A stretch of DNA of 64,000 bases from a virus. The position numbers and the translations under genes are program-made. Location: IMG/VR virus record IMGVR_UViG_3300032360_001735, positions 1-64,000 of that record. The stretch is one strand, 5' to 3'. The stretch's first letter is position 1; every line of letters begins with the position of its first letter. Shown here piece by piece: positions 1 through 8,122 of this stretch. The notes under the pieces are model-generated. The model was not told the origin of the DNA. It saw only the letters and a program-made list of their open reading frames with translations, and made no database searches.

Positions 1-102
1 ACCCCGCAAGTGTTCGACTAATTTTTCAAAAACATACAGTTTTGCTGTTTTTTCATCACTAGAATAATTTTCTACTTTTTTGATTGTTTTCGGGTCTACC
101 AT
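1..102 (-). CDS. partial small protein, C-terminus cut by window edge
   Basis: An open frame runs from an ATG at 102 to the left edge without a stop (34 codons seen). The visible peptide starts MVDPKTIKKVENYSS and is rich in Lys and Glu. No family is recognised. It follows the next gene on the same strand by 39 nt, as expected for an operon of small phage genes. Confidence 0.55.
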   Translation of the reverse strand, partial: MVDPKTIKKVENYSSDEKTAKLYVFEKLVEHLRG

Positions 103-141
103 AAATTTAAGAGATTTTTCTCGTAAGAGAAAAAGGATAAA

Positions 142-381
142 TTACTTTTTATATTCGCCATAGACTTCCTCGTATTGCGTAATAACAATAGCATCATGGA
201 TGTTCTTCCAGCCATGACAACCTTCCCATAGAATCTTGTGGACGAGCCTGTTCTTCTCGTTTAATACCCCTTCCGATTCTGCCTTGCATAGACGCTCACG
301 CATCTTGTCGATTGTTTTCTTGTCGTATAGCTTGACCGGAGGGAGCTTGCCCTTGTTCTTACTCTGGATATTGGTGTTCAT
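142..381 (-). CDS. hypothetical protein, 79 aa
   Basis: Short charged protein with a basic N-terminus (MNTNIQSKNKGKL) and a mixed charged helix around residues 20-45. No motif is recognised. Its start overlaps the end of the upstream gene by 23 nt, which supports translation within one transcript. Function unknown. Confidence 0.6.
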   Translation of the reverse strand: MNTNIQSKNKGKLPPVKLYDKKTIDKMRERLCKAESEGVLNEKNRLVHKILWEGCHGWKNIHDAIVITQYEEVYGEYKK

Positions 382-535
382 AGAGGGTTTCTACTAGCGT
401 CTCTTTCTCGATTTCCATAGGGGGAGGTGGATTCAAGTCTCTAGCAGCATCCTCGCTAACCTTCTGCCAGTTCTTCCCGTTCAGTCTAAAGACACTCCCG
501 ACTTCAATCTCTCCAAATGTTTTGGCGTTGTGCAT
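359..535 (-). CDS. hypothetical protein, 58 aa
   Basis: Small protein starting MHNAKTFGEIEVGSVF, whose first half could form a small beta-rich domain (GEIEVGSVFRLNGKNWQKV). A longer TTG-started version exists, but a sigma-70-like promoter lies at 544-571, with its -10 box 8 nt before this ATG. The ATG at 535 is therefore preferred and the mRNA would be nearly leaderless. Function unknown. Confidence 0.6.
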   Translation of the reverse strand: MHNAKTFGEIEVGSVFRLNGKNWQKVSEDAARDLNPPPPMEIEKETLVETLYEHQYPE

Positions 536-543
536 CCTACTAT

Positions 544-571
544 ATTCTAATCCACGCAACTCGAAAGTCAA
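544..571 (-). promoter_or_regulatory. sigma-70-like promoter for the gene ending at 359
   Basis: Minus strand reads TTGACT (566-571), 16 nt, TAGAAT (544-549). The -10 box lies 8 nt before the ATG at 535. Confidence 0.6.
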
Positions 572-611
572 CAAGTTTTTTATTTTCTAATAAATTGAAA
601 TACGCAACAAA

Positions 612-653
612 AGAAGAAACGGCGGCTCCCTCAACTTGAGGAAAACCGCCGCT
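612..653 (-). terminator. Rho-independent terminator after the rIIA-like gene
   Basis: On the minus strand a GC stem (CGGCGG with CCGCCG) encloses an inner CCTCAA/TTGAGG hairpin and is followed by a T-rich tract. It sits directly downstream of the rIIA-like stop codon. Confidence 0.75.
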
Positions 654-672
654 GTGTGAAACCCGCTGCCTA

Positions 673-2952
673 CTATTCAGCGGGAGATTGGTTGCAAACG
701 TCTATCACGTTGACGTAGTTGGCAAGGGTAAGGAGGAACTCTTTCTCTCCGCATTTCCAACCGCACAAGTGCTGATAGTCTAACCAAGCAATCATCGGGT
801 ACTTACCCATCAGCTTTTTACCCAAGGCAAGCAGATTGTGGGTAGTCTTTGAAGCCTTTGGACTTTCAAAGTCTTTCGTCAGGCCGAAATCCTTCGCCAA
901 ACCGCGAACAACATCTACATTTTTCGTATCTTCTACGCAACCGTGCATAAAGGATAACGCATTTGCGAACTCGACGAAAGTGCCATCCTTGTCTGCGAGT
1001 TTCTTCTCAAGTTCGCCCCATTGCCTCTTTTCGGTAAGGAAGGTAGACAGGTGGTTTAGATTCTCCAGCTTGTCGTTCCTGCGAGTGTTTACAAACTCAA
1101 GAGCGGCAGTACGGTCAAGGAACCTTTGCGTAAGGTCTGTGGTTTCCATGTGCAGTTTCAACTGCTTTTTCATGTAATCCCAAAGGGTAGTCCATTGGCT
1201 TTTACCTTCGACCTTGTTCCTCTGTCCGACCTTGAAGGCGTAAACATTTGGAAAATCAATCCCCGCTTCTTTGCAGGAGTCCTTGAGATTCTTCATCTGT
1301 CTTGGCTCTTGGTCGTAACCTTTCAAGCCCTTGACCATGAACTTGTCGATAAGAACATACACCCCGCCAGCGTCCATGTCTGCTTCGGCAATCTTCCACC
1401 ATTGAGACTTTGCTCTGCTCCAACGGTTGTTAGATACCTCAAAGTCGTAGGTGAAGCATTTCGCAGAGTGCTTAACGTCCTTCGACGCTCCACTACCATC
1501 GGGATTTCGTACAGGAGAATACCCCTCAAACTCGCTCAACTTATGCTTTTCGAGCTTCGATAAAGGAGTCATTTCACCGTCCCAACCCGCCTTCTTCACC
1601 CATTCTTTCTTCGCTTTTGCGTTAGCAAATTGGATAATGAAGGGTTTTTTGCCTTCGTTAATAAGCAAGGGTAACACGCGCCCCATGATGCCGCGACGAT
1701 GCCCAATATCATTCTCAATAACCACTGTTCCTTTTACGCAAGTGATGTTCGTCGATTCCTCGCATCTAAACTTGCTGCTTCGGTGATTTTTATTGAAGGC
1801 GTGAAGGAACACGGTTTGGTCTGATTCTGTTTTGGGCCAAGTGGGACTAGGCACACTATAACTATCACTATCCACTGACTTGCCCTTCCAGAGCAACTTC
1901 TTTGCTAGGACGTTCCTCAATGAGTAAAGGGGGCTTGCATAGTCAAATACGCTACCAAAAAGGCATTTTGCATCGAATAAGGTTTTACATTCCTTGAAAT
2001 CGTCGCTTACGCTTTCTACAAGACCATCCTTCACCGCTTTCAAATGGCGAACCAAGTTTTTGCGTGTGTGGTCAGTGTATTGAAGTTTTTCGCGTGATGC
2101 GGAAATCTCCAAGTCACCAATCGGGACGTTCAGAATGAGGTTGTCTTTCAAAAGAGGAGCAAGCCCATCCTCATGGTTAAGATTAAGAGCATACTCGTCG
2201 AGGGGATAACCAATGTTTCCCATCACAACAATAGCCTCACCAGAGTTCCGATACCTTTCGTTGCTGGTTTCAACCCACTTCCAAGTATCACCAGAAAAGA
2301 CAACTGTTGGGTTCTGGTACTCAAACTTTTTACTGTCTGCTCCCTTTACTGTGGGTTTAACGGGGAAGTGCCGAAAAAGAGCATGAGCCTTTTCCTCAAA
2401 TTCAGTGTGGTCGTCGTTGCGTACAGGCACAATGATTTCAATGCCGTTTTCTTCGCTGGTGTTTTCCTCGCCAATTTTGGAAATTTGACCAATTTGCGAT
2501 GGGTCGATGAAGGCGTTGTAGATGCACTTCTTACCGTCGATATAGGAATTGATAACAAAGTTGTCTCCATAAGCAAAAGCCGATTTGGAGCCAAGTCCAA
2601 GTTGACCAATCATCTCATTGCTTTGACGCTTGGTGGATTCACCATAGAAAGCGTAAACGTCTTGAATTTCCAAGTCGGTAAGTGCCTTACCAAAATCGCG
2701 TACCTTGAACTCTGGCAGCAAGCGAGTGGGAAGGGACACTATGATGGGAGTATCACGCTTGTCAGCGTCAATGTGAGCATCTACGGCATTACAGGTATAT
2801 TCCCGTACAACTGCCATAATCTTGTCGGAGTATAACTGGTTCCGCAAGACATTGAAGATGTGAGCAAGGCCAGAAGCCTTGATTCCGAATTTAACGGTGT
2901 TTTGAATACCATTAGATTTTAGTGTGTTTGGGTTTCTTTCGATTTGTTTCAT
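673..2952 (-). CDS. rIIA: rIIA-like GHKL ATPase, 759 aa
   Basis: A large protein whose first 200 residues carry the GHKL (Hsp90/histidine kinase/MutL) ATP-binding fold. The N-box is REYTCNAVDAH near residue 50, a DFGKAL motif lies near residue 90, and a GQLGLGSKSAF glycine-rich lid near residue 118. This arrangement and the length match the T4 rIIA family, membrane-associated proteins linked to lysis timing and exclusion by resident prophages. The function in this phage is inferred from family only. The C-terminal 450 residues show no further motif. The gene stands alone between its own promoter (2981-3009) and a terminator. A partner rIIB is not seen in the window. Confidence 0.85.
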   Translation of the reverse strand: MKQIERNPNTLKSNGIQNTVKFGIKASGLAHIFNVLRNQLYSDKIMAVVREYTCNAVDAHIDADKRDTPIIVSLPTRLLPEFKVRDFGKALTDLEIQDVYAFYGESTKRQSNEMIGQLGLGSKSAFAYGDNFVINSYIDGKKCIYNAFIDPSQIGQISKIGEENTSEENGIEIIVPVRNDDHTEFEEKAHALFRHFPVKPTVKGADSKKFEYQNPTVVFSGDTWKWVETSNERYRNSGEAIVVMGNIGYPLDEYALNLNHEDGLAPLLKDNLILNVPIGDLEISASREKLQYTDHTRKNLVRHLKAVKDGLVESVSDDFKECKTLFDAKCLFGSVFDYASPLYSLRNVLAKKLLWKGKSVDSDSYSVPSPTWPKTESDQTVFLHAFNKNHRSSKFRCEESTNITCVKGTVVIENDIGHRRGIMGRVLPLLINEGKKPFIIQFANAKAKKEWVKKAGWDGEMTPLSKLEKHKLSEFEGYSPVRNPDGSGASKDVKHSAKCFTYDFEVSNNRWSRAKSQWWKIAEADMDAGGVYVLIDKFMVKGLKGYDQEPRQMKNLKDSCKEAGIDFPNVYAFKVGQRNKVEGKSQWTTLWDYMKKQLKLHMETTDLTQRFLDRTAALEFVNTRRNDKLENLNHLSTFLTEKRQWGELEKKLADKDGTFVEFANALSFMHGCVEDTKNVDVVRGLAKDFGLTKDFESPKASKTTHNLLALGKKLMGKYPMIAWLDYQHLCGWKCGEKEFLLTLANYVNVIDVCNQSPAE

Positions 2953-2980
2953 AGTAGGTTTTATGTTTAACTGAAATACT

Positions 2981-3009
2981 ATGATAAATCAATTCTAAAA
3001 ATGAGTCAA
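2981..3009 (-). promoter_or_regulatory. promoter of the rIIA-like gene, AGAA class
   Basis: Minus strand: TTGACT (3004-3009), 17-nt spacer containing TTTAGAA, TATCAT (2981-2986). AGAA occupies spacer positions 8-11. The leader to the ATG is about 22 nt, longer than at most promoters here, and no Shine-Dalgarno is evident. Confidence 0.8.
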
Positions 3010-3090
3010 CTACTTTTTTGCGTAATTGCAACTTTCTAATTTCTAATAAATAGAAGTGCGTGAACTACGACTATAAGGGGTAAAAGTAAA

Positions 3091-3255
3091 CTACTGTTCT
3101 CCACGGTAAGGTCTTGTGTTGTCTCTTTGGCTCTCTGCTGGTTCGCCATGCTGTTGGAACCACCTAAATCTCTCAAGGAAATTCTCCCAGCATCCCTCCT
3201 TTATTTCTGGTAGCGGTGGTGCTGACGGTGTTTTTTTTGTTTCCTTATTATCCAT
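3091..3255 (-). CDS. hypothetical proline-rich small protein, 54 aa
   Basis: Starts MDNKETKKTPSAPPLP. A longer start at 3282 exists, but the ATG at 3255 overlaps the upstream stop (ATGGATAA), typical of coupled translation here. The N-terminal third is Pro-rich, followed by an aromatic patch (ENFLERFRWFQQ). Function unknown. Confidence 0.55.
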   Translation of the reverse strand: MDNKETKKTPSAPPLPEIKEGCWENFLERFRWFQQHGEPAESQRDNTRPYRGEQ

Positions 3256-3475
3256 GTAGCATATCTCCACCTTCGGGGCCATCTATACTTGTTTCAATAA
3301 AAAAGTCCTCTATTTGAGAACCGCTAAAAATATCTCTTTCAGCCATATCCATGAAGGAGTTATACGCTGCCTTGTGCGCTTGCTCCCGTGTATGCGCTTT
3401 TACTATAAATTGCTTGCAAGCCTTATAGTTGAGTTTCACTACCCATTCTGGCTTGTCAAAGTCTGGCGTTGTCAT
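3248..3475 (-). CDS. hypothetical protein, 75 aa
   Basis: Small protein with a central repeat-like motif VKAHTREQAHKAAYNSF, reminiscent of short phage proteins in which a beta hairpin is followed by an AxxxA helix. A similar '[10 protein letters not shown]' pattern occurs in the gene at 3646-3864, so the two may be distant relatives. The overlaps with both neighbours are short. Function unknown. Confidence 0.6.
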   Translation of the reverse strand: MTTPDFDKPEWVVKLNYKACKQFIVKAHTREQAHKAAYNSFMDMAERDIFSGSQIEDFFIETSIDGPEGGDMLHG

Positions 3476-3665
3476 GTCCTTCTCTCTCTCTTACTATTAG
3501 CTCGTTGATTCTAAAAACATGATAGCGTTCACGAATCTTATTACAAATTTTTTTTGCTAACAAAGTCTGTGAAAACTCTGACGCGAGGTTTATTTGGGCA
3601 TCCTCAAACCCCGATAGTATTTCTTTAACCTCTTTTTCTAGTGAATTACTCGCTTTTATTGTCAT
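3456..3665 (-). CDS. hypothetical protein, 69 aa
   Basis: Predicted mostly helical, starting [19 protein letters not shown]. It overlaps the next gene by 20 nt at each end. No recognisable family. Confidence 0.55.
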   Translation of the reverse strand: MTIKASNSLEKEVKEILSGFEDAQINLASEFSQTLLAKKICNKIRERYHVFRINELIVREREGHDNARL

Positions 3666-3864
3666 ATTTGGCGTTTATTTGTTCAATTTTATTAAAGCCC
3701 CACTCGTAAGCCTGTTCTGGTGTGGGGAAGCTATTACACTCCTCTGTTATCCAAGAGACTTTGCCTTTTTTGTAAACGGACACTACCCAACACTCATTCT
3801 TGGCGCGAGCCAATGGAGAACATGAAATCCAGTATTTATCCTTTAAGTCGAAAAGCTCTCTCAT
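3646..3864 (-). CDS. hypothetical protein, 72 aa
   Basis: Small protein with a beta-rich first half ([20 protein letters not shown]) and a [12 protein letters not shown] helix, the same layout as the 75-aa protein at 3248-3475. It starts 4 nt inside the guaC 3' end. Function unknown. Confidence 0.6.
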   Translation of the reverse strand: MRELFDLKDKYWISCSPLARAKNECWVVSVYKKGKVSWITEECNSFPTPEQAYEWGFNKIEQINAKYDNKSE

Positions 3865-5021
3865 GTATTCTTTCCGTAAATCTCATTCGACTGCTGCGTC
3901 ACTCTCACAAAAGTAGCACACTTGGGCATATCCTTTAGCCTTCTGGCTCCTATGTAGGTACAAGCAGACCGTAAGCCGCCGAGGATGCTCTCTAGCGTGT
4001 TTTTGACAACCCCCCTGTGCTTGACCCTGACTGTTTTGCCCTCCGCGCTCCTATATTTGGCTACACCGCCGTTGTGCTTCTCCATAGCGTCCTTGGAACT
4101 CATGCCGTAAAAAGTCTTATATTTTGTGCCGTCTATTTCTTCTTCTTGTCCTTCGCACTCCGTATGTCCAGCCAGCATACCACCAAGCATAACAAAATCA
4201 GCACCACCACCAAAAGCCTTGGCAATATCTCCAGCATTGGTGCAACCGCCATCAGCCATAATATACCCCCCAACGCCATGAGCGGCATCGGCACACTCGA
4301 CCACCGCGCTAAATTGGGGATAACCCACACCAGTCTGAATACGAGTAGTGCAAACAGAACCGCTTCCAATACCGACTTTGACAATATCTGCTCCACTTAA
4401 TATAATCTCCTCTGTCATTTCGCCAGTAACAACATTCCCAGCAATAATAATAAGTGCTGGATGTTCCTCCCTGACTCGTTTAATAAAATCGCAAAACCTC
4501 GCCGTGTACCCATTTGCCGCATCAATGCAAACAAACCTAGTGTGATAGAAATTCCAAGTAATGTTCTGGAGGTAATCTAAATCATCCGTTTTTTTGGGGT
4601 CGTACTTAATCCCAATAGAGGGGCAAATGTGGTCGTAAATTCTGCTCTGCCAATCCTTCGCTCCTCGTTCATATTTCCAACTTCCTTCGTTAGCTTCTCT
4701 CTGCTCTTTATTTTTCCAAACTCCATAACCGTTCAGTTTATGCGCCCATCTATCTCCATCGTTATGCTTGCTGATGCAAGTCAGCATATTGTATTGAGCG
4801 AGTTTTTTAGCCATCTCGAAAGTACCAACCGTATCCATATTTGAAGCCACAATCGGTACACCTTTCCAACTATAACCCTTTGGGTCTGCTCCTTCTCCAC
4901 CAGCATGAGGAAAATTGAACTCACGCACTAAATCGACATCCTTACGGGACTCTAATGTAGAACGCTTTGGGCGCATAAGAACGTCCTTGTAGTCTAACTT
5001 TGTGTCGTTTTCTATCCTCAT
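3861..5021 (-). CDS. guaC: GMP reductase (IMPDH/GMPR family), 386 aa
   Basis: Catalyses NADPH-dependent conversion of GMP to IMP. The N-terminus ([18 protein letters not shown]), [27 protein letters not shown] with catalytic Cys224, [18 protein letters not shown] and the C-terminal [11 protein letters not shown] match bacterial GuaC closely. It lacks the CBS domains of IMP dehydrogenase. It is about 40 residues longer than E. coli GuaC, the extra being an insertion near residues 88-125 rich in Trp, Lys and Glu. In a phage it would rebalance purine pools during replication, alongside nrdA/nrdB and dCMP deaminase. Its untranslated leader contains a GC hairpin (5082-5098). Confidence 0.93.
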   Translation of the reverse strand: MRIENDTKLDYKDVLMRPKRSTLESRKDVDLVREFNFPHAGGEGADPKGYSWKGVPIVASNMDTVGTFEMAKKLAQYNMLTCISKHNDGDRWAHKLNGYGVWKNKEQREANEGSWKYERGAKDWQSRIYDHICPSIGIKYDPKKTDDLDYLQNITWNFYHTRFVCIDAANGYTARFCDFIKRVREEHPALIIIAGNVVTGEMTEEIILSGADIVKVGIGSGSVCTTRIQTGVGYPQFSAVVECADAAHGVGGYIMADGGCTNAGDIAKAFGGGADFVMLGGMLAGHTECEGQEEEIDGTKYKTFYGMSSKDAMEKHNGGVAKYRSAEGKTVRVKHRGVVKNTLESILGGLRSACTYIGARRLKDMPKCATFVRVTQQSNEIYGKNT

Positions 5022-5081
5022 TTAATAAAAATTAAAAAATAGTTCGCGGTGTTAATGAAGGGATAGAAGTAATCATCCTGT

Positions 5082-5098
5082 GCGTGATTCTCTCACGC
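5082..5098 (-). promoter_or_regulatory. hairpin in the guaC upstream region
   Basis: A perfect 6-bp stem GCGTGA/TCACGC with a 5-nt loop lies in the roughly 95-nt gap between the collagen-like gene and guaC. It has no T-run and could be a processing site, an attenuator element or incidental. Confidence 0.3.
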
Positions 5099-5117
5099 CT
5101 CTATTCCGCAAACATAA

Positions 5118-5624
5118 TTAGCTTAAATACTCGTCTATCTCGCTTCTTCCTATTTTGCGTACTTTCGCATCCATTGGAATGTAAAACACTACATCGTGAT
5201 GTCTCATTTTGAAAAGGAAGTCGTCGTATTCATCCATAAATCTAGCAACCATGCCTATTCCCTCGACCTTGTAAAGCCTACCCCTTACCATATCCTCTGG
5301 TAATACCACTTGACCAGCGTAAGCCTCCTGCTCACCTTTCCAGCCCTGTGTGCCTTTCGGCCCTATCGGCCCTATCGGCCCAACCAGTGCCGTTGGCGAA
5401 TCAAACTGCTCTGAAAAAGCCTTTTCCATTTCTTTCATGCTTTGTTTAATGCTCTTGCCAACCCATCCTTTATTATCGCCGCCGCCAACATATTTGCCAG
5501 TTGTTACGTCACATCCTGCATCATCTACAATCTTCAGCACTTGAGTTGGGCCATAGCCTGTATCTTGTAGGTAAAATACGGTAAACTCACTACCATCCTT
5601 GGCTAACATTTTCGATTTTTTCAT
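5118..5624 (-). CDS. collagen-like repeat protein, 168 aa
   Basis: Residues about 82-98 form five consecutive Gly-X-Y triplets (GPIGPIGPKGTQGWKGE), a short collagen-like segment that could nucleate a trimer. It is flanked by an N-terminal part with a helix (KQSMKEMEKAFSEQF) and a C-terminal globular part beginning after residue 105. Collagen triplets are common in phage fibre and surface proteins, but this gene is in a metabolic region, so a structural role is only a possibility. Function unknown. Confidence 0.7.
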   Translation of the reverse strand: MKKSKMLAKDGSEFTVFYLQDTGYGPTQVLKIVDDAGCDVTTGKYVGGGDNKGWVGKSIKQSMKEMEKAFSEQFDSPTALVGPIGPIGPKGTQGWKGEQEAYAGQVVLPEDMVRGRLYKVEGIGMVARFMDEYDDFLFKMRHHDVVFYIPMDAKVRKIGRSEIDEYLS

Positions 5625-5629
5625 AATTA

Positions 5630-5836
5630 TTAAATAATACTAAACAGCTTTAACAGAATAACAATCTGGAGGGTCACGGTGAGCAACGCAAGGCAAGTCC
5701 TCGCTAATTCCATAATGTGATTATATTTGTCCAGCTTTCTTTCGAGGCGATACATCGACTCTGGTATTTTTTCTTCTTCCATTGGGTTAATTTCGGCCCT
5801 TCGCAGCATAGTTGCTTCTTCGCGTGATATTGGCAT
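5630..5836 (-). CDS. small membrane protein, 68 aa
   Basis: The C-terminal 25 residues (LARTCLALLTVTLQIVILLK) form one hydrophobic segment after a charged coiled region. The ATG at 5836 overlaps the upstream stop as TAATG, so it is preferred over a longer start at 5893. This would be a C-tail-anchored inner membrane protein. Function unknown. Confidence 0.6.
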   Translation of the reverse strand: MPISREEATMLRRAEINPMEEEKIPESMYRLERKLDKYNHIMELARTCLALLTVTLQIVILLKLFSII

Positions 5837-6225
5837 TATTCCATCCCCATTGCTTCTTTTACTTCGGTGACTACGTTGTGTACGTCGAGCCAAGTCAAGC
5901 CTTCTTCTAAATCTCCATTTGAATCCATAGCGGTATTCTTTTTACCCTGCCACTCACCTCCAAAGTTTATTCGGCAAGTGGGAGCGAAATCGTAACTATA
6001 TGAATTATTCCAACCAGTTCTGGTCTGCTTCTGACCGCGAATGTGAACTGTGACATGAGGATACTTCTCTCTCACTTTTCTCATTCTAACGGTTGCCGTT
6101 TCAAACGGAAAGTTGTCGGTTTGTGTGCGGGGTATAACATCTTCTTCTTCGATTTTACCTTGAGCTACTAGGCCCAACGCTCTGCTGTTTCTTTCCCACT
6201 TAACTTCCATTTTCTTTTTATTCAT
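5836..6225 (-). CDS. hypothetical protein, 129 aa
   Basis: First gene of a transcript whose promoter's -10 box ends 10 nt before the ATG. The protein has a basic start (MNKKKMEVKWERNSR) and a beta-rich middle (VTVHIRGQKQTRTGW). No family recognised. Confidence 0.65.
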   Translation of the reverse strand: MNKKKMEVKWERNSRALGLVAQGKIEEEDVIPRTQTDNFPFETATVRMRKVREKYPHVTVHIRGQKQTRTGWNNSYSYDFAPTCRINFGGEWQGKKNTAMDSNGDLEEGLTWLDVHNVVTEVKEAMGME

Positions 6226-6235
6226 TACAATAACG

Positions 6236-6264
6236 AGCTTAAACGGATTCTAAAGTTGAGTCAA
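6236..6264 (-). promoter_or_regulatory. promoter for the gene at 5836-6225, AGAA class
   Basis: Minus strand: TTGACT (6259-6264), 17-nt spacer with CTTTAGAATC, TAAGCT (6236-6241). AGAA is at spacer positions 8-11. The predicted leader is only 3-4 nt. The -35 box overlaps the 3' end of the sigma gene. Confidence 0.75.
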
Positions 6265-7082
6265 TCCTTTTTTCGGTTGCGATACATGAACTGTAATTTG
6301 CGGAGTGCTGCGTCCTCAACTTGCCGTATCCTCTCACGGGTTATGCCAAAGTGGTCGCCTATTTTCTCAAGAGTCTCTTTGTCCAAGCCCTGTAAGCCAA
6401 AACGATGGCGAATAATATATTCTTCCCTTTCTGGAAGGCACGAAAGCATTTCTGATAAGACTTCAGCTTCCTCCTTCCGTTCTAATTGAAGCGATGGGCT
6501 AAAAGACTCTATATCGCACACCATTTCAATGAAAGGCAGCATCCCTTTTCCTTCGCCAGCCTCTACCGACGAGTCGAGTCTGAAAATTGGGGCAGTTATT
6601 TCAAATAATTTTTCGACCTTGGCTACTGTCATGCCGAACTCTTTGGCTATCAGTTCGTTGCTTGGCACATCATCATGTTCTGCGATATATCGCCCCATGA
6701 ACTTACGAATGTTCAAATATCTCTGCTTTAGGTAAACGGGGAGTCTAATTAGGCTGCTCTTATTGTTTAAGGCTCGTAGTATCTTTTGCCTAATCCAAAA
6801 AGAAGCATAAGTTGAGAATTTTGCGCCCCTATTCGGGTCAAATTTTTCAGCAGCAACCATGAGTCCCATATTCCCCTCGTTTACCAAATCCTCGACTTCT
6901 ACTCCAAGATTGGCGTAGTCTTTCGCCATTTTTATGACAAGGCGAATGTTTGATTCAATGAGCCGACATTTTGCGTCATCCTTCTCTTGCTCTGTTCCAT
7001 TAAGGAGGGCTTGACCCAACCGCTCCGCTTCACTTTGGTCGAGCATCGGGGGGAGGTTATTGAAGTCGCATTTGTCATTCAT
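6261..7082 (-). CDS. sigma-70 family RNA polymerase sigma factor, 273 aa
   Basis: Contains region 2 (NIRLVIKMAKDYAN, then VEDLVNEGNMGLMVAAEKFD and FSTYASFWIRQKI), region 3 and region 4 with the helix-turn-helix TLEKIGDHFGITRERIRQVE. It lacks region 1.1, so it resembles group 2/3 sigma factors of the RpoD/RpoS type. It would redirect host RNA polymerase to phage promoters. The ATG at 7082 is preferred over an upstream TTG because a GGAG lies 13 nt before it and it overlaps nothing else. The conserved AGAA element found in many promoters here is a candidate for recognition by this factor (inference). Confidence 0.93.
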   Translation of the reverse strand: MNDKCDFNNLPPMLDQSEAERLGQALLNGTEQEKDDAKCRLIESNIRLVIKMAKDYANLGVEVEDLVNEGNMGLMVAAEKFDPNRGAKFSTYASFWIRQKILRALNNKSSLIRLPVYLKQRYLNIRKFMGRYIAEHDDVPSNELIAKEFGMTVAKVEKLFEITAPIFRLDSSVEAGEGKGMLPFIEMVCDIESFSPSLQLERKEEAEVLSEMLSCLPEREEYIIRHRFGLQGLDKETLEKIGDHFGITRERIRQVEDAALRKLQFMYRNRKKD

Positions 7083-7083
7083 C

Positions 7084-7257
7084 TTATAGTTCTCCAACCA
7101 TATTTTTTACTTGCTTCTTGAACTCACGCAATTTCTTGGCTTGCTTCTCAAATTTGTATTTTTGGTAGTAGTTCGCCATGCGGTCACACTCACTCAAAAG
7201 ACCATCTTTCGTCCTTTTGTCTAGGTACTGCTTGCGTTCCTGTTTTTTATTTTGCAT
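7084..7257 (-). CDS. small basic protein, 57 aa
   Basis: An ATG at 7257 opens a 58-codon frame ending 1 nt before the sigma start. The product begins MQNKKQERKQYLDKRTKDG and is very rich in Lys, Arg and Gln, predicted to be one long helix. Being between a tRNA and the sigma gene on the same strand, it may be a sigma accessory or nucleic-acid-binding peptide, but nothing proves this. Confidence 0.6.
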   Translation of the reverse strand: MQNKKQERKQYLDKRTKDGLLSECDRMANYYQKYKFEKQAKKLREFKKQVKNMVGEL

Positions 7258-7274
7258 TTTTTATTAAAATTTAA

Positions 7275-7351
7275 TGGTGGGCCTTGAGGGACTTGAACCC
7301 CCAACCTAGAGATTATGAGTCCCTTGCTCTAACCAGTTGAGCTAAAGGCCC
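7275..7351 (-). tRNA. tRNA with CAU anticodon (Ile2-like, or Met)
   Basis: A 77-nt cloverleaf with 7-bp acceptor GGGCCTT/AAGGCCC, anticodon loop CTCATAA, T-loop TTCAAGT and encoded CCA. The sequence around the anticodon is closest to bacterial tRNA-Ile with a lysidine-modified CAU, which reads AUA, though elongator tRNA-Met cannot be excluded. The upstream gene's stop codon TAG is formed by tRNA positions 8-10. Confidence 0.93.
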
Positions 7352-7539
7352 AAATTCGCTAGTTTCACCTCGACTTCTTCTAGTGTTTCTTTTACGTCGA
7401 TATACTGGTCGCCAAAGTGAACCTCGACATAAGCATCTCCGTAGGCACTTTGAGTTTCTTTAGCAAAATTTACATTGTCCCAATTCACCGTGACTTCTTT
7501 ATTGCTGCCGTTATTGGCTGTTAGTGTTATATTTTTCAT
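7342..7539 (-). CDS. hypothetical protein, 65 aa, ends inside tRNA
   Basis: Beta-rich small protein (KNITLTANNGSNKEVTV) with a C-terminal helix. Its last three codons and stop lie in the 5' end of the downstream tRNA gene, so maturation of the tRNA by RNase P would cut the mRNA before its stop codon. It overlaps the upstream gene by 4 nt (ATGA). Function unknown. Confidence 0.65.
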   Translation of the reverse strand: MKNITLTANNGSNKEVTVNWDNVNFAKETQSAYGDAYVEVHFGDQYIDVKETLEEVEVKLANLGL

Positions 7540-7787
7540 TCTAGTGATTTAACTGTTCCATCTTCGCCAATAATCAATCCACGATGTCGTTCTATCTCTG
7601 TAACATCAATAATGTGGTCTTCAGCTTTCCTATTCCTGTTGTATTGGTCTACGAGTTCTTGCTCGTCCCGCTTTTGCCATTCTTCTTCAATAAAGCTAAT
7701 GATGTCGCTACGTCTATAAATAGCCCTATCATTTACAGCGTCCTTTAACCGTATGTAAACTTCTTCTAGTATTTCCTTGTCAGTCAT
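7536..7787 (-). CDS. hypothetical protein, 83 aa
   Basis: Highly charged, helical N-terminus (MTDKEILEEVYIRLKDAV) and an IIGEDGTVKSLE tail. Follows a terminator-like hairpin and lacks an obvious promoter. Function unknown. Confidence 0.6.
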   Translation of the reverse strand: MTDKEILEEVYIRLKDAVNDRAIYRRSDIISFIEEEWQKRDEQELVDQYNRNRKAEDHIIDVTEIERHRGLIIGEDGTVKSLE

Positions 7788-7795
7788 GGCTTAAA

Positions 7796-7832
7796 ATTAA
7801 AGACTTGCCGCAGCGAAAGCCACGGCAAGTTT
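7796..7832 (-). terminator. Rho-independent terminator
   Basis: Minus strand stem ACTTGCCG/CGGCAAGT (7803-7810 with 7823-7830) followed by CTTTAATTTT, directly after the 90-aa membrane protein gene. Confidence 0.65.
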
Positions 7833-7840
7833 GAGTTGCG

Positions 7841-8113
7841 TTACTTATCCAAAGTCTGTGGGATAGTCTCGTCAACAGTGAGAGGGCTGGATGGGTTGCT
7901 TCTATCGACCTGCCGCGCATTATTTACGCTTGCTTGCGGCGATGGTGCGTTCTGCATACTGTCCAGTGTCTCTGACTGCGTTTTGTTCATGCTGTATGTT
8001 AGGTAGCCCGTGAAAGCAAAGTTTAAGGCAAGCAAAATAATCGCTGCTCGCGCATAAACGGTCTTTACTGTCGTTAGGGCTGGTTCGTTACTGTTTTCTG
8101 TTTCGTTACTCAT
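7841..8113 (-). CDS. single-pass membrane protein, 90 aa
   Basis: One hydrophobic segment at residues about 22-43 (ARAAIILLALNFAFTGYLTY), preceded by a polar N-terminus and followed by a Ser/Pro/Gln-rich tail (NAPSPQASVNNARQVDRSNP) that would be outside the membrane. Monocistronic, between its own promoter and a terminator. Function unknown. Confidence 0.65.
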   Translation of the reverse strand: MSNETENSNEPALTTVKTVYARAAIILLALNFAFTGYLTYSMNKTQSETLDSMQNAPSPQASVNNARQVDRSNPSSPLTVDETIPQTLDK

Positions 8114-8122
8114 TCAAGTCCA

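Noticed and set aside
5082-5098. Riboswitch upstream of guaC
   Set aside because: Only a single 6-bp hairpin is present; no conserved purine or preQ1 aptamer sequence is visible.
5350-5410. Repeat array at GGCCCTATC units
   Set aside because: These are codons for Gly-Pro-Ile triplets in the collagen-like protein, not a DNA repeat array.
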